From contig NZ_JAHGAW010000009.1 of the NCBI RefSeq assembly GCF_018603885.1, positions 124,001 through 188,000 of the forward strand: 64,000 nucleotides of DNA. The letters are read 5' to 3'. This DNA is from Sphingobium nicotianae. Lineage in GTDB: Bacteria; Pseudomonadota; Alphaproteobacteria; Sphingomonadales; Sphingomonadaceae. Position 1 is the stretch's first letter; every line of letters begins with the position of its first letter. Of this stretch, positions 35,267-43,048 are shown in pieces. Both the position numbers and the translations under genes were made by a program. The notes under the pieces were generated by a model, which was given only the letters and a program-made list of their open reading frames with translations, did not search any database and was not told the DNA's origin.

Positions 35267-35431
35267 TCCTCGCCCCTGAAAGGGGAGAGGATAGGGGAGC
35301 TTGCGACCGCAGGTCGGCTAGCGGACCTTGGAGAGGGGTGAAGAGCGCATCGTCGCGGCCCCCTCTCCAACTTCGCCTAACTCGCTTCGCTCGCAAGGCT
35401 GCGTATCCTCTCCCCATTCTGGGGCGAGGAT
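35267..35431. repeat. Bipartite palindromic repeat, family C
   Basis: CTCGCCCCTGAAAGGGGAGAGGATA and the inverted TATCCTCTCCCCATTCTGGGGCGAG form the outer arms, with inner CCTTGGAGAGGGG / CCCCCTCTCCAA arms. It lies between the hypothetical gene and the NTF2-like gene. Confidence 0.75.
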
Positions 35432-35440
35432 AGGATGGGC

Positions 35441-35959
35441 TCACCAGGGCGCGGCTTCGGTCTCGAACGAGAAGTCGGGGCGCGGGGTCCAGGTGCCGTC
35501 GAAGCAGTCGGGCGAGCCGGAGTCGGCGATGACGATGCGCTTCTTGATCTTCCAGACCCCGTCGAGGCGGACCAGCCAGTCAAACTCGCGGCCCTGCTCG
35601 ATGTAGCGGGGCGGGCCCTTGATCGTGTCGTTGAGCTGCTGCGTCCAGAGCAGCGAGCAGGTCGCCCGGTCGCCGTCCACCTTGATGAGGAAGTTGGTGA
35701 GCTGCATGTGGAACTTGCCGGTGAGGCGCGGCTTGGCGGCACCGACCATCTTGTAGAGCGCGAGCAGTTCGTCCGCATTGGTGGCGATCGCGCCGTTGAT
35801 GTCGAGGTAGAAGTCGGGCGCGAAGAAGCCGGTCAGGCCGGCATGATCCTTGGAGCGGCCATAGCCGAAATAAGCGTGGAATATCTCCTCGATCGCGATG
35901 CGGTCCTCCAGCGCCTGCACGCGCGCCGCGAGATCATCCCTGGTCTGTGCCTCTGCCAC
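35441..35959 (-). CDS. SnoaL/NTF2-like nuclear transport factor 2 family protein
   Basis: A 172-aa single-domain alpha+beta-barrel protein: [20 protein letters not shown] is the characteristic N-terminal helix, ASKD-type [20 protein letters not shown] follows, and [20 protein letters not shown] is the last strand pair. The fold serves as dehydratase, isomerase or hydrolase (for example scytalone or bile-acid dehydratases). The GTG start at 35959 has AAGGAG upstream. It is divergent from the formaldehyde operon. Substrate unknown; catalytic residues cannot be assigned with confidence. Confidence 0.83.
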   Translation of the reverse strand: MAEAQTRDDLAARVQALEDRIAIEEIFHAYFGYGRSKDHAGLTGFFAPDFYLDINGAIATNADELLALYKMVGAAKPRLTGKFHMQLTNFLIKVDGDRATCSLLWTQQLNDTIKGPPRYIEQGREFDWLVRLDGVWKIKKRIVIADSGSPDCFDGTWTPRPDFSFETEAAPW

Positions 35960-36123
35960 GACTCCAACTCCTTATCATGTTCAGTTTTTCCTACAGCCAG
36001 CAGGGCGGGGCTGGCAAGCGGGATGATTTCGTCCACTCGCCTTTTGGGTTGCCCGAATCGAAGCGAGGCACCAACAGGTGCTGGGTTCCGGGCGCGCTGC
36101 GTCCAGAGAGCGGAGAGAGACTG

Positions 36124-37236
36124 ATGAAAACACGCGCCGCGGTGGCCTTCGAGGCGAAGAAGCCGCTGGAGATTGTCGAGCTCGACCTCGAAGGCCCGAA
36201 GGCGGGCGAGGTGCTGGTCGAGATCATGGCGACGGGCATCTGCCACACCGATGCCTATACGCTGGACGGCTTCGACAGCGAGGGCATCTTCCCGAGCGTG
36301 CTGGGCCATGAGGGCGCCGGCATCGTGCGTGAGGTGGGCGCGGGCGTGACCTCGGTCGTGCCGGGCGACCATGTCATCCCGCTCTACACGCCGGAATGCC
36401 GCCAGTGTAAGTCCTGCCTCTCGGGCAAGACCAATCTCTGCACGGCGATCCGCGCGACGCAGGGCAAGGGGCTGATGCCGGACGGGACGAGCCGCTTCAG
36501 CTACAAGGGCCAGACCATCTTCCATTATATGGGCTGCTCGACCTTCTCGAACTTCACCGTGCTGCCCGAGATCGCGGTGGCGAAGATCCGCGAGGACGCG
36601 CCGTTCAAGACGAGCTGCTACATCGGCTGTGGCGTGACGACGGGCGTCGGCGCGGTCATCAACACCGCCAGGGTGCAGGTCGGCGACAATGTCGTGGTGT
36701 TCGGCCTGGGCGGCATCGGCCTCAACGTGATCCAGGGCGCGCGGCTTGCCGGCGCGGGCAAGATCATCGGCGTCGACATCAATCCCGATCGCGAGGAATG
36801 GGGCCGCAAGTTCGGCATGACCGAGTTCCTCAACAGCAGGGGCATGAGCCGTGAGGATGTGGTCGCGCGGATCGTCGCGATGACCGACGGCGGCGCGGAC
36901 TATACGTTCGATGCGACCGGCAACACCGAGGTGATGCGCACGGCGCTCGAGGCGTGCCATCGCGGCTGGGGGACGAGCATCATCATCGGTGTGGCCGAGG
37001 CCGGCAAGGAGATCAGCACGCGGCCGTTCCAGCTCGTCACCGGGCGCAACTGGCGCGGCACGGCCTTCGGCGGCGCCAAGGGCCGCACCGACGTGCCCAA
37101 GATCGTCGACATGTACATGACCGGGAAGATCGAGATCGACCCGATGATCACGCATGTGATGGGACTGGAGGAGATCAACACCGCATTCGACCTCATGCAT
37201 GCCGGCAAGAGCATTCGCTCTGTCGTGGTCTATTGA
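36124..37236 (+). CDS. frmA: S-(hydroxymethyl)glutathione dehydrogenase / class III alcohol dehydrogenase
   Basis: Oxidises S-hydroxymethylglutathione (formaldehyde plus glutathione) with NAD+ to S-formylglutathione; also reduces S-nitrosoglutathione. 370 aa, zinc-dependent MDR fold. The catalytic zinc ligands are in GICHTDAYT and LGHEGAG, the structural zinc Cys cluster is [15 protein letters not shown], and the NAD fold is [20 protein letters not shown]. Start [20 protein letters not shown] is typical of class III. It heads an operon of three VOC genes and fghA, so formaldehyde detoxification is the clear role. Confidence 0.95.
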   Translation: MKTRAAVAFEAKKPLEIVELDLEGPKAGEVLVEIMATGICHTDAYTLDGFDSEGIFPSVLGHEGAGIVREVGAGVTSVVPGDHVIPLYTPECRQCKSCLSGKTNLCTAIRATQGKGLMPDGTSRFSYKGQTIFHYMGCSTFSNFTVLPEIAVAKIREDAPFKTSCYIGCGVTTGVGAVINTARVQVGDNVVVFGLGGIGLNVIQGARLAGAGKIIGVDINPDREEWGRKFGMTEFLNSRGMSREDVVARIVAMTDGGADYTFDATGNTEVMRTALEACHRGWGTSIIIGVAEAGKEISTRPFQLVTGRNWRGTAFGGAKGRTDVPKIVDMYMTGKIEIDPMITHVMGLEEINTAFDLMHAGKSIRSVVVY

Positions 37237-37240
37237 GGCG

Positions 37241-37624
37241 ATGTTCCGCAGCGTGGTCCTGGGGTCGAACGACATCGACCGGTCGAAGCGTTTCTATGAC
37301 GTGGTGATGGGTGTGCTTGGCGTCGCGCCCCCAGAGCTCAATTTCCGCGGTGCGCTGGTCTATCGCCACAAGGGCGCGGCGCTCATGATCACGCGACCGC
37401 TCGACGGCAACGCCGCGACCGCGGCCAATGGCAATACGGTTGCGATCACGCTCGACAGCCCGGACCAGGTGCATGCCTGGCAGGAGGCCGGCGTGGCCGC
37501 CGGCGGCACCGCGATCGAGGATCCGCCGGGCCTGCGCAGCTACCCGAGCGGGCAAGTCTATTCGGCTTATCTGCGCGATCCGGACGGCCACAAGCTTTGC
37601 GGCATCTGCCCCATTGAACCCTGA
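37241..37624 (+). CDS. VOC family protein 1 of 3
   Basis: A 127-aa VOC (glyoxalase-fold) protein starting 4 nt after the frmA stop. Landmarks are VVLGSNDIDRSKRFYDVVMG and SAYLRDPDGHKLCGICP. In metal-dependent VOC enzymes the last strand usually ends DPDGN-x-hydrophobic-E, with Glu a metal ligand; here the place is Cys. It also has Asn-rich ATAANGNTVAITLDS where paralogues 2 and 3 have THANGGTIGF. Role within formaldehyde oxidation unknown. Confidence 0.87.
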   Translation: MFRSVVLGSNDIDRSKRFYDVVMGVLGVAPPELNFRGALVYRHKGAALMITRPLDGNAATAANGNTVAITLDSPDQVHAWQEAGVAAGGTAIEDPPGLRSYPSGQVYSAYLRDPDGHKLCGICPIEP

Positions 37625-37659
37625 TTATTTTCACTCAACCACCACCAAGGAGAGATAGT

Positions 37660-38049
37660 ATGGCATTCACACACGTCATGGTCGGCGCGACGGACCCCGC
37701 CAAGGGCAAGGCCTTTTATGACGCGACGCTCGGGGCGCTGGGCTGGCCGGCAGGCCACGAGTTCCGTCCCGGCGTCATCTTCTATTCGCACGACGGCGCG
37801 GCGTTCGGCGTCGGCAAGCCGGCGGACGGCGAAGCGGCGACCCATGCCAATGGCGGCACGATCGGCTTCGCCGCCCAGACCAAGGAGCAGGTCGACGCGT
37901 TCCACGCCGCTGGCCTCGCCAATGGCGGCACCTGCGCCGGCGAGCCGGGCAAGCGTCCGGGCGCGCCGGGCAATGCGTATGGCGCCTATCTGCGCGATCC
38001 GACCGGCAACAAGATCTGCACCTTCTGCCAGCTTCCGGCGGACGCCTGA
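37660..38049 (+). CDS. VOC family protein 2 of 3
   Basis: A 129-aa paralogue: HVMVGATDPAKGKAFYDATL, ATHANGGTIGFAAQTKEQVD and GAYLRDPTGNKICTFCQLP. As in its neighbours the C-terminal metal-Glu position is Cys, here with a second Cys two residues on (CTFC). It has its own GGAGAG ribosome site. Tandem duplication with VOC 1 and 3 is obvious from the shared AYLRDPxGNK and THANGGTIGF. Could be a thiol-carrying binder of a glutathione or aldehyde adduct; that is speculation. Confidence 0.88.
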   Translation: MAFTHVMVGATDPAKGKAFYDATLGALGWPAGHEFRPGVIFYSHDGAAFGVGKPADGEAATHANGGTIGFAAQTKEQVDAFHAAGLANGGTCAGEPGKRPGAPGNAYGAYLRDPTGNKICTFCQLPADA

Positions 38050-38073
38050 TCTTCTGACCTGAGGGGAGAAGCC

Positions 38074-38454
38074 ATGTTCAGCCATATCGTGGTCGGCGCC
38101 GACGACGTTGCGGCCTCGAAAGCCTTCTACGATGCGGTGCTCGGTGTCCTCGGCGTGCAGCCGGGGACACTCGATGCCAGAGGGCGGGCCCTCTACATGA
38201 AGGACGGGCTGATCTTCCTGGTGACGCCGCCCATCAATGGTGCGCCGGCGACGCATGCCAATGGCGGCACGATCGGCTTTTCCGCCTCTTCGCCCGAGCA
38301 GGTCGACGCCTGGCATGCCGCCGGGGTCACCCATGGCGGCACGCCCATCGAGAATCCGCCGGGCGTGCGCGAAAATCCCTTGTTCAAGCTCTATCTCGCT
38401 TATCTGCGTGACCCGGCCGGCAACAAGCTGTGCGCCACGCATCGCATGGGATGA
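38074..38454 (+). CDS. VOC family protein 3 of 3
   Basis: A 126-aa paralogue with HIVVGADDVAASKAFYDAVL, ATHANGGTIGFSASSPEQVD and LAYLRDPAGNKLCATHRMG. It is closer to paralogue 2 in the middle and to paralogue 1 at VLGVLGVQPG. GAGGGGAG precedes the ATG. The stop lies 4 nt before the fghA start. The protein lacks the usual C-terminal Glu ligand and has Cys there. Cotranscription with frmA and fghA is nearly certain from spacing. Confidence 0.88.
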   Translation: MFSHIVVGADDVAASKAFYDAVLGVLGVQPGTLDARGRALYMKDGLIFLVTPPINGAPATHANGGTIGFSASSPEQVDAWHAAGVTHGGTPIENPPGVRENPLFKLYLAYLRDPAGNKLCATHRMG

Positions 38455-38458
38455 CGTC

Positions 38459-39301
38459 ATGACGCTGGAGACGCTCTCGACCAACAAGGCCTTTGGCGGG
38501 GTGCAGGGCGTCTATCGGCATGACTCCCGGGAGACGGGGACGGCGATGACATTCGCCGTCTTCATTCCCGATCATGCGCCGGGCGAGAAGCTGGCGGTGC
38601 TCTGGTATCTGTCCGGCCTCACCTGCACCCACGCCAACGTCATGGAGAAGGGCGAATATCGCGCGGCCTGCGCGGCGGCGAAGATGATCTTCGTGGCGCC
38701 CGACACCTCGCCGCGAGGGGAGGGTGTGCCGGACGATCCCGAGGGGAAATATGACTTCGGACTGGGCGCGGGCTTCTATGTCGACGCGACGCAGGCGCCG
38801 TTCGCGAAGAATTACCGCATGCGCAGCTACATCGAGCGCGAGCTGCCGGTGGTGATGGCGGCCAATTTCCCGGTCGACATGCGCCGGCAGGGGATCATGG
38901 GGCACAGCATGGGTGGCCATGGCGCGCTGACGATCGGCCTGCGCAATCCCGACACATTCCGGTCCGTCTCGGCCTTCGCGCCGATCGTCGCGCCGGGCCA
39001 GGTGCCATGGGGAGAGAAGGCGCTGGCCGGCTATCTGGGCGCGGATCGCGCGGCCTGGGCCGGCTATGATGCGGTGGCGCTGATGGAGGGCGGCGCGCGC
39101 GTCGCCGATATCCTCGTCGATCAGGGCGATGCCGACCAGTTTCTCGACGAGCAATTGCGCCCGAGCCTGCTGGAGCGCGCCTGCAACGCGGCCGGGCAGA
39201 AGGCGACGATCCGCCTGCAGCCGGGCTATGACCATAGCTATTATTTCATCTCGACCTTCATGGCCGAGCATGTGCGCTGGCATGCGGAGCGGATGCGTTA
39301 A
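38459..39301 (+). CDS. fghA: S-formylglutathione hydrolase
   Basis: Serine hydrolase (esterase D family) that splits S-formylglutathione into formate and glutathione, the second step after FrmA. The 280-aa product has the alpha/beta-hydrolase nucleophile elbow GHSMGGHGALTIG, Asp in LVDQGDADQFL and His in YDHSYYF; FGLGAGFYVDATQAPF and YLSGLTCTHANVMEKGEYR are family hallmarks. The ATG at 38459 starts 4 nt past the third VOC stop. Formate would need a formate dehydrogenase, none of which is in the window. Confidence 0.95.
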   Translation: MTLETLSTNKAFGGVQGVYRHDSRETGTAMTFAVFIPDHAPGEKLAVLWYLSGLTCTHANVMEKGEYRAACAAAKMIFVAPDTSPRGEGVPDDPEGKYDFGLGAGFYVDATQAPFAKNYRMRSYIERELPVVMAANFPVDMRRQGIMGHSMGGHGALTIGLRNPDTFRSVSAFAPIVAPGQVPWGEKALAGYLGADRAAWAGYDAVALMEGGARVADILVDQGDADQFLDEQLRPSLLERACNAAGQKATIRLQPGYDHSYYFISTFMAEHVRWHAERMR

Positions 39302-39303
39302 CC

Positions 39304-39440
39304 AGCCCCTCCCGTTGAGCTTCGCTCGCCTTCGGCTCAGGGGAGGGGTTGGGGTGGGGCTGGACCGGTCCGCGTGATCGCTGTGCGAGCGATGCTGACG
39401 CATCGCCACCACCCAACCCCTCCTCTGAAGAGGAGGGGGC
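39304..39440. repeat. Bipartite palindromic repeat, family A
   Basis: GCCCCTCCCGTTGAG...CTCAGGGGAGGGGTTGGGGTGGGG on the left and CCACCACCCAACCCCTCCTCTGAAGAGGAGGGGGC on the right in inverted order. It lies between convergent fghA and the LysR gene. Confidence 0.75.
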
Positions 39441-39449
39441 ATTACTGGG

Positions 39450-40346
39450 TCAGTCGTCCCGCTCCCTTGCGAACTCGCCTCTGATCCAGTCGCGGAACTG
39501 CTTGATGCGGGGCAGATTGCGATTGGCGTGGGGGTAGGCAACCCAGTAGTTCATGATTTCGGTGACATTGGACGGAACCGGCTCGACCAGCAGGCCCGCT
39601 TCGATTTCGCGGCGCCAGAACCAGGGGGTGAGGATGGCGAAGCCTTGCCCGGCCATGGCGGCGCGGCCTTCCAGCACCTGCGAGTCCAGGGCGAGGGCGG
39701 GCGGGCCTTCGCCGGCCTCGGTGGCGATGCCCATCGCCTTGAACCAGGCCTCCCACCAGGCGTCGTTGGGCGAGAGGCGGGGCAGGGCGAGGAGATCGGC
39801 GGCGGTCTCGATCGGGCTGTGGCGGGCAAGGAAATCGGGGCTGCAGAGCGGCGCGACGCGATTGCGGATCAGGAGCTCCGCATCGCTGCCGGGCCATGAG
39901 CCGCCGCCCCCGCGAATGGCGACGTCGATCTGATCCCGCGCGAAATCGACGAGCTGGTCGGAGGTGTGGATGCGCACGGCGAGATCCGGCTGGAGCATCT
40001 GGAACTGGCCGATGCGCGGCGCCAGCCAGAGATGGGCGAAGCTCTGCGTGCAGCTGATGGTGAGTACCGACGCGGTGTCGGCGCGCAGATTGGCGAAGCC
40101 GGTCCGCATCTCATCAAAGGCACGGATGATGACCGGGGCGAGCGCCTGGCCTTGCGACGTCAACTCGACCCGGCGGCCGGTGCGGTGGAACAGGGGAACG
40201 CCGAGCCGCTCCTCCAGTGTCTTGATCTGATAGCTGACGGCAGCCTGGCTCATGCCGAGCGCCTGCGCCGCCTCGGTGAAGTTGAGCAGCCGGGCCGCCG
40301 CCTCGAAGGCGCGGACGGCGGCAAGCGGGGGAAGGAGCCCGGTCAT
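39450..40346 (-). CDS. LysR family transcriptional regulator (GcvA-like)
   Basis: A 298-aa regulator. The N-terminal winged helix (LLPPLAAVRAFEAAARLLNF, ALGMSQAAVSYQIKTLEERL) starts like GcvA/AmpR-type LysRs; the periplasmic-binding-like effector domain follows (VLTISCTQSFAHLWLAPRIG, VDFARDQIDVAIRGGGGSWP). It is divergent from a small gene at 40461 with 114 nt between, the usual LysR arrangement, so that gene or the cluster beyond may be its target. Effector unknown. Confidence 0.9.
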   Translation of the reverse strand: MTGLLPPLAAVRAFEAAARLLNFTEAAQALGMSQAAVSYQIKTLEERLGVPLFHRTGRRVELTSQGQALAPVIIRAFDEMRTGFANLRADTASVLTISCTQSFAHLWLAPRIGQFQMLQPDLAVRIHTSDQLVDFARDQIDVAIRGGGGSWPGSDAELLIRNRVAPLCSPDFLARHSPIETAADLLALPRLSPNDAWWEAWFKAMGIATEAGEGPPALALDSQVLEGRAAMAGQGFAILTPWFWRREIEAGLLVEPVPSNVTEIMNYWVAYPHANRNLPRIKQFRDWIRGEFARERDD

Positions 40347-40460
40347 ATGACAAGCATAAGCTCAGCTTATTCGAATTGTCGAGGCTTTGTTGGTCCGACG
40401 GAGCGTCGAGCAATAGATAGGCAGGCATCGCCAGAATCCAGTGAAAAGGAGTCTTTGGTC

Positions 40461-40625
40461 ATGTCGCTCTTTTCAGAACTCGCTCATCTGCTGCCCGCCA
40501 GGAGCCTTGCCCGAGCCAACGCACGACTGCGCGGGGCGCTGGCCGATCCGTTCGAGGTGCTGCACCGTTATTATTTCGATGCGCCGTGGCTCGAGAGCAA
40601 GCTGCGGGCGGATTGCCGGGATTGA
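40461..40625 (+). CDS. Small hypothetical protein, 54 aa
   Basis: Starts at an ATG with AAAAGGAG about 10 nt upstream and reads MSLFSELAHLLPARSLARAN, a helical middle, and ends WLESKLRADCRD. It is predicted to be amphipathic with no clear membrane segment. It is divergent from the LysR gene and 253 nt upstream of the secreted protein at 40879. I do not recognise it. The good ribosome site and position opposite a regulator favour a real gene. Confidence 0.5.
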   Translation: MSLFSELAHLLPARSLARANARLRGALADPFEVLHRYYFDAPWLESKLRADCRD

Positions 40626-40820
40626 GGTTTCTCCCCCGCGGCGCCGTCTCAGCAATGAAGGCCGGCATTTTCCTGCGATCTCCTCCCTTGTTCGGTCGCG
40701 GCAGATCCCGGCCTTCGCCTTGTCGCACGAGCGCCTGAATCCTTTCCTCGCCCCCTCCGCGCAAATGCGACAAAAGTCCCTGCCGGATTGATCATTGACG
40801 GTGTCGGCGGTTGCGGCGAG

Positions 40821-40836
40821 GTTGGCAAAGTCAACG
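40821..40836. promoter_or_regulatory. Shared palindrome, copy 1 (GTTGGCAAAGTCAACG)
   Basis: 43 nt upstream of the secreted protein gene at 40879. It matches the copy at 44723-44738 at 13 of 16 positions, and both are followed within 2-5 nt by CATGC. Half-sites GTTGR/TCAAC around a 5-nt centre. Candidate operator of the double-MarR regulator. Confidence 0.45.
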
Positions 40837-40878
40837 ACCGGCATGCGTGCAGTCGCCGGTCTTGCAGGGGAGGATATC

Positions 40879-41910
40879 ATGATGTCACGGATGCGGTCCG
40901 CGCTGCTGGCGGGCCTTTGCCTCGCAGCCGCGCCATTCGCGCTGGCGGCGCCGGCCCGGTCGGCGGGCAATCCCACCGACAAGGTGCTCGATGTCGATTG
41001 CGACCGCGCCTGCCTTCAGGCGGCGTTGGAAAATGTGCTGGCAGCCATTGCCGCCAAGGACATCACCAACCTGCCGCTCGGCAATGATGTGCGCTCGACG
41101 CAGAATGGCGTGGAAATCCGCCTCGACGACGGCATCTGGCAGACCGTGTCGGCGATCGGCAAGTATCGCCTGTTCGCGATCGATCCGGTCTCGGGCCAGG
41201 CTGGCGTCTATACGACGATGACCCAGGGCGCCAAGCAACTGCTCGTCGCGGTGCGCATCGGCACCTGGGAGCAGAAGATCCACGAGATCGAGTTCGTCAT
41301 CGCGGCAGGCGCGGGCGGCCCGGGCGGATCGTCGCCGGGCGACGGTGTCGAGAAGCAGGGCAGGCCACGTCCGCAATTCCTGCGCACCGTGCCGGCCAAA
41401 GAGCGGATGAGCCGCGCCGACCTGATCCGCACCGCCAACAGCTATTTCTCCACGCTGGCGGGCAGCACCGGCAAGTATATCGCGCCGTTCGCGCCCACCT
41501 GCCACCGGCTCGAGAACGGCTTCGCGACGACCAACAACAAGAGCAATGTCCGGCTCGGCGAGGCCAATCGCAATGGCCCCAACATGATCGCGATGGGCTG
41601 CGAGGAGCAGTGGAAGACGGGCTTCTTCCGCTTCGTCACCGGCATTCGCGACCGGCGCTTCCCGATCGTCGACGAGGAGCGCGGCATCGTCATGGCGTTC
41701 GGCTTCTTCGATCATTCGGGCACGATCCGGGAGATGAAGCTGGGCACTGGCGAGACCATCGAGGCGACGCTCAAAAATCCGGCGACCTGGCTGATTTCCG
41801 AGGCGTTCCAGATCAACAAGGGCAAGCTCGACCAGATCGAGGCGGTGCTGGAAGCCGTGCCCTACAAGATGCGCAACGCGGTGTGGACCGAGGGCGATCA
41901 TATTCCGTGA
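40879..41910 (+). CDS. Secreted protein of unknown function, 343 aa
   Basis: Signal peptide (RMRSALLAGLCLAAAPFALA) then a mature domain with two N-terminal Cys (VDCDRACLQ), a middle segment (GVEIRLDDGIWQTVSAIGKY, KQLLVAVRIGTWEQKIHEIE) and a C-terminal region with Cys (TCHRLENG, GCEEQW) and RFVTGIRDRRFPIVDEERGI. The last part resembles the NTF2-like half of secreted sphingomonad proteins, but I have no firm family. ATG at 40879 follows GGGGAGG. It lies in a cluster with DUF6644, DUF6152 and another secreted protein, and shares an upstream palindrome with the latter two. Confidence 0.8.
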   Translation: MMSRMRSALLAGLCLAAAPFALAAPARSAGNPTDKVLDVDCDRACLQAALENVLAAIAAKDITNLPLGNDVRSTQNGVEIRLDDGIWQTVSAIGKYRLFAIDPVSGQAGVYTTMTQGAKQLLVAVRIGTWEQKIHEIEFVIAAGAGGPGGSSPGDGVEKQGRPRPQFLRTVPAKERMSRADLIRTANSYFSTLAGSTGKYIAPFAPTCHRLENGFATTNNKSNVRLGEANRNGPNMIAMGCEEQWKTGFFRFVTGIRDRRFPIVDEERGIVMAFGFFDHSGTIREMKLGTGETIEATLKNPATWLISEAFQINKGKLDQIEAVLEAVPYKMRNAVWTEGDHIP

Positions 41911-42008
41911 AAAGGGCCGGACAATCTGGTGGACAGGGTCAACTGAGGCGTTAGGTTTCAGACCAAATAAAATTGTCGCCCTGGCGCGAGCCGGGGTCGC
42001 CCGCCGGA

Positions 42009-42034
42009 GATCCCAGTTTGCGCTGGGATGACGA
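42009..42034. repeat. 26-bp palindromic repeat, family D
   Basis: GATCCCAG-TTTGCG-CTGGGATGACGA, with one mismatch to 48925-48950. It lies just upstream of the first DUF6644 gene's ribosome site. Confidence 0.7.
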
Positions 42035-42051
42035 ACAAGGGGAGAGCCTGT

Positions 42052-42540
42052 TTGCTGGACGCATGGATAAAACCGAAGATCGACTGGCTGAACGCTCAGC
42101 CGTTCCAGCAGACGATCCGCTATACCGAGTGGGTCGTGCCGACGATGCAGACGATCCATATCATCGCCGTCGCCTTCGTCATGACGGCGGCACTGATCGT
42201 GGCGCTGCGCGGCATCGAGCTGGTCGGCACGGAGTGGAGCGTGGCGCGCTGGTATCAGCGCTTTCATGCGAGCACGATCGCGGCGCTCTGGGTGCTGCTC
42301 GGCACCGGCACCATCCTGACCCTGGCCGAGCCGGAGCGCGAACTGCTCAACTGGGTCTTCCGCACCAAGATGGTGATGGTGGTGATCACGCTCGTCCTCG
42401 CCCATCTGCTCGGACGCAGGTTGCGAACGCTGCAGCCGGGGCAAAAGGCGCCGGGCGGCGTGCGGCTCTTCGCCGTCATCATACTCTTGTGCTGGATCGG
42501 CATCGCGTGCTGCGGTCGCTGGATCGCCTACGCGGGTTGA
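42052..42540 (+). CDS. DUF6644 family membrane protein 1
   Basis: About 162 aa with four hydrophobic helices: VVPTMQTIHIIAVAFVMTAA, FHASTIAALWVLLGTGTILT, MVMVVITLVLAHLLG and LFAVIILLCWIGIACCGRWI. It is a likely inner-membrane protein of unknown function; conserved His in helix 1 and the ending CCGRWIAY are shared with the next gene's CGRWIGF, so the two are paralogues. Start: TTG at 42052 with GGAGAG 6 nt upstream, or ATG at 42028; I prefer the former for spacing. The His-containing helices would suit a heme or quinone interaction, but this is not shown. Confidence 0.78.
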   Translation: MLDAWIKPKIDWLNAQPFQQTIRYTEWVVPTMQTIHIIAVAFVMTAALIVALRGIELVGTEWSVARWYQRFHASTIAALWVLLGTGTILTLAEPERELLNWVFRTKMVMVVITLVLAHLLGRRLRTLQPGQKAPGGVRLFAVIILLCWIGIACCGRWIAYAG

Positions 42541-42553
42541 GGGGGACAGAAAG

Positions 42554-43048
42554 ATGATCGATACCATCCTCGACGCGATCGCGGCTCTGCCGATCGGCCA
42601 ATATATCGCCGAAGATCCGGTGGCCTTTCCGTGGACCGAGACCGCACACGTCATCTGCCTGGTGATCGTGTTCGGATCGATCCTGCTGATCGACCTGCGG
42701 CTCATGGGACTGGCCTCGCGCGATTATTCGGTGAATGCGCTCACCCGCACGATCCTGCCGGTCACGTGGGTCGCCTTCCTCGGCGCGGCGATCACCGGGG
42801 CCTTGCTTTTTTCGTCCAACCCGCATGGCTATTGGGGCAATTTCTACTTCAAGGCGAAGATGTGCCTGCTGCTGGCGGCAGGGGTCAACATGCTGGTCTT
42901 CCACTTCGTGACCCAGCGGCGCGCGCCGATGGATCAGCCGGGCGTCTTGCCGGGCGGCGCGCGGCTTGCCGGCTTCATTTCGGCCGTCATATGGATCGCA
43001 GTGATTGCGTGCGGGCGTTGGATAGGCTTTACAATGTCGCCATTCTGA
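42554..43048 (+). CDS. DUF6644 family membrane protein 2
   Basis: 164 aa, 13 nt after the first DUF6644 gene. Helices: TETAHVICLVIVFGSILLID, LTRTILPVTWVAFLGAAITG, FKAKMCLLLAAGVNMLVFHF and AGFISAVIWIAVIACGRWIG. The pattern ETAHVI in helix 1 parallels QTIHII in its neighbour, and VNMLVFHFV adds another His. A two-subunit membrane complex is plausible. The regulator that follows overlaps its 3' end. Confidence 0.82.
   Translation: MIDTILDAIAALPIGQYIAEDPVAFPWTETAHVICLVIVFGSILLIDLRLMGLASRDYSVNALTRTILPVTWVAFLGAAITGALLFSSNPHGYWGNFYFKAKMCLLLAAGVNMLVFHFVTQRRAPMDQPGVLPGGARLAGFISAVIWIAVIACGRWIGFTMSPF

Noticed and set aside
40658..40715. AAGGCCGG...CCGGCCTT stem after the 54-aa gene
   Set aside because: Only 8 bp with a loop of over 40 nt and no T-tract; likely chance in GC-rich DNA.
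40885..42705. Minus-strand open frame of 606 codons
   Set aside because: Covers three plus-strand genes with signal peptide or membrane helices; no motifs of its own.
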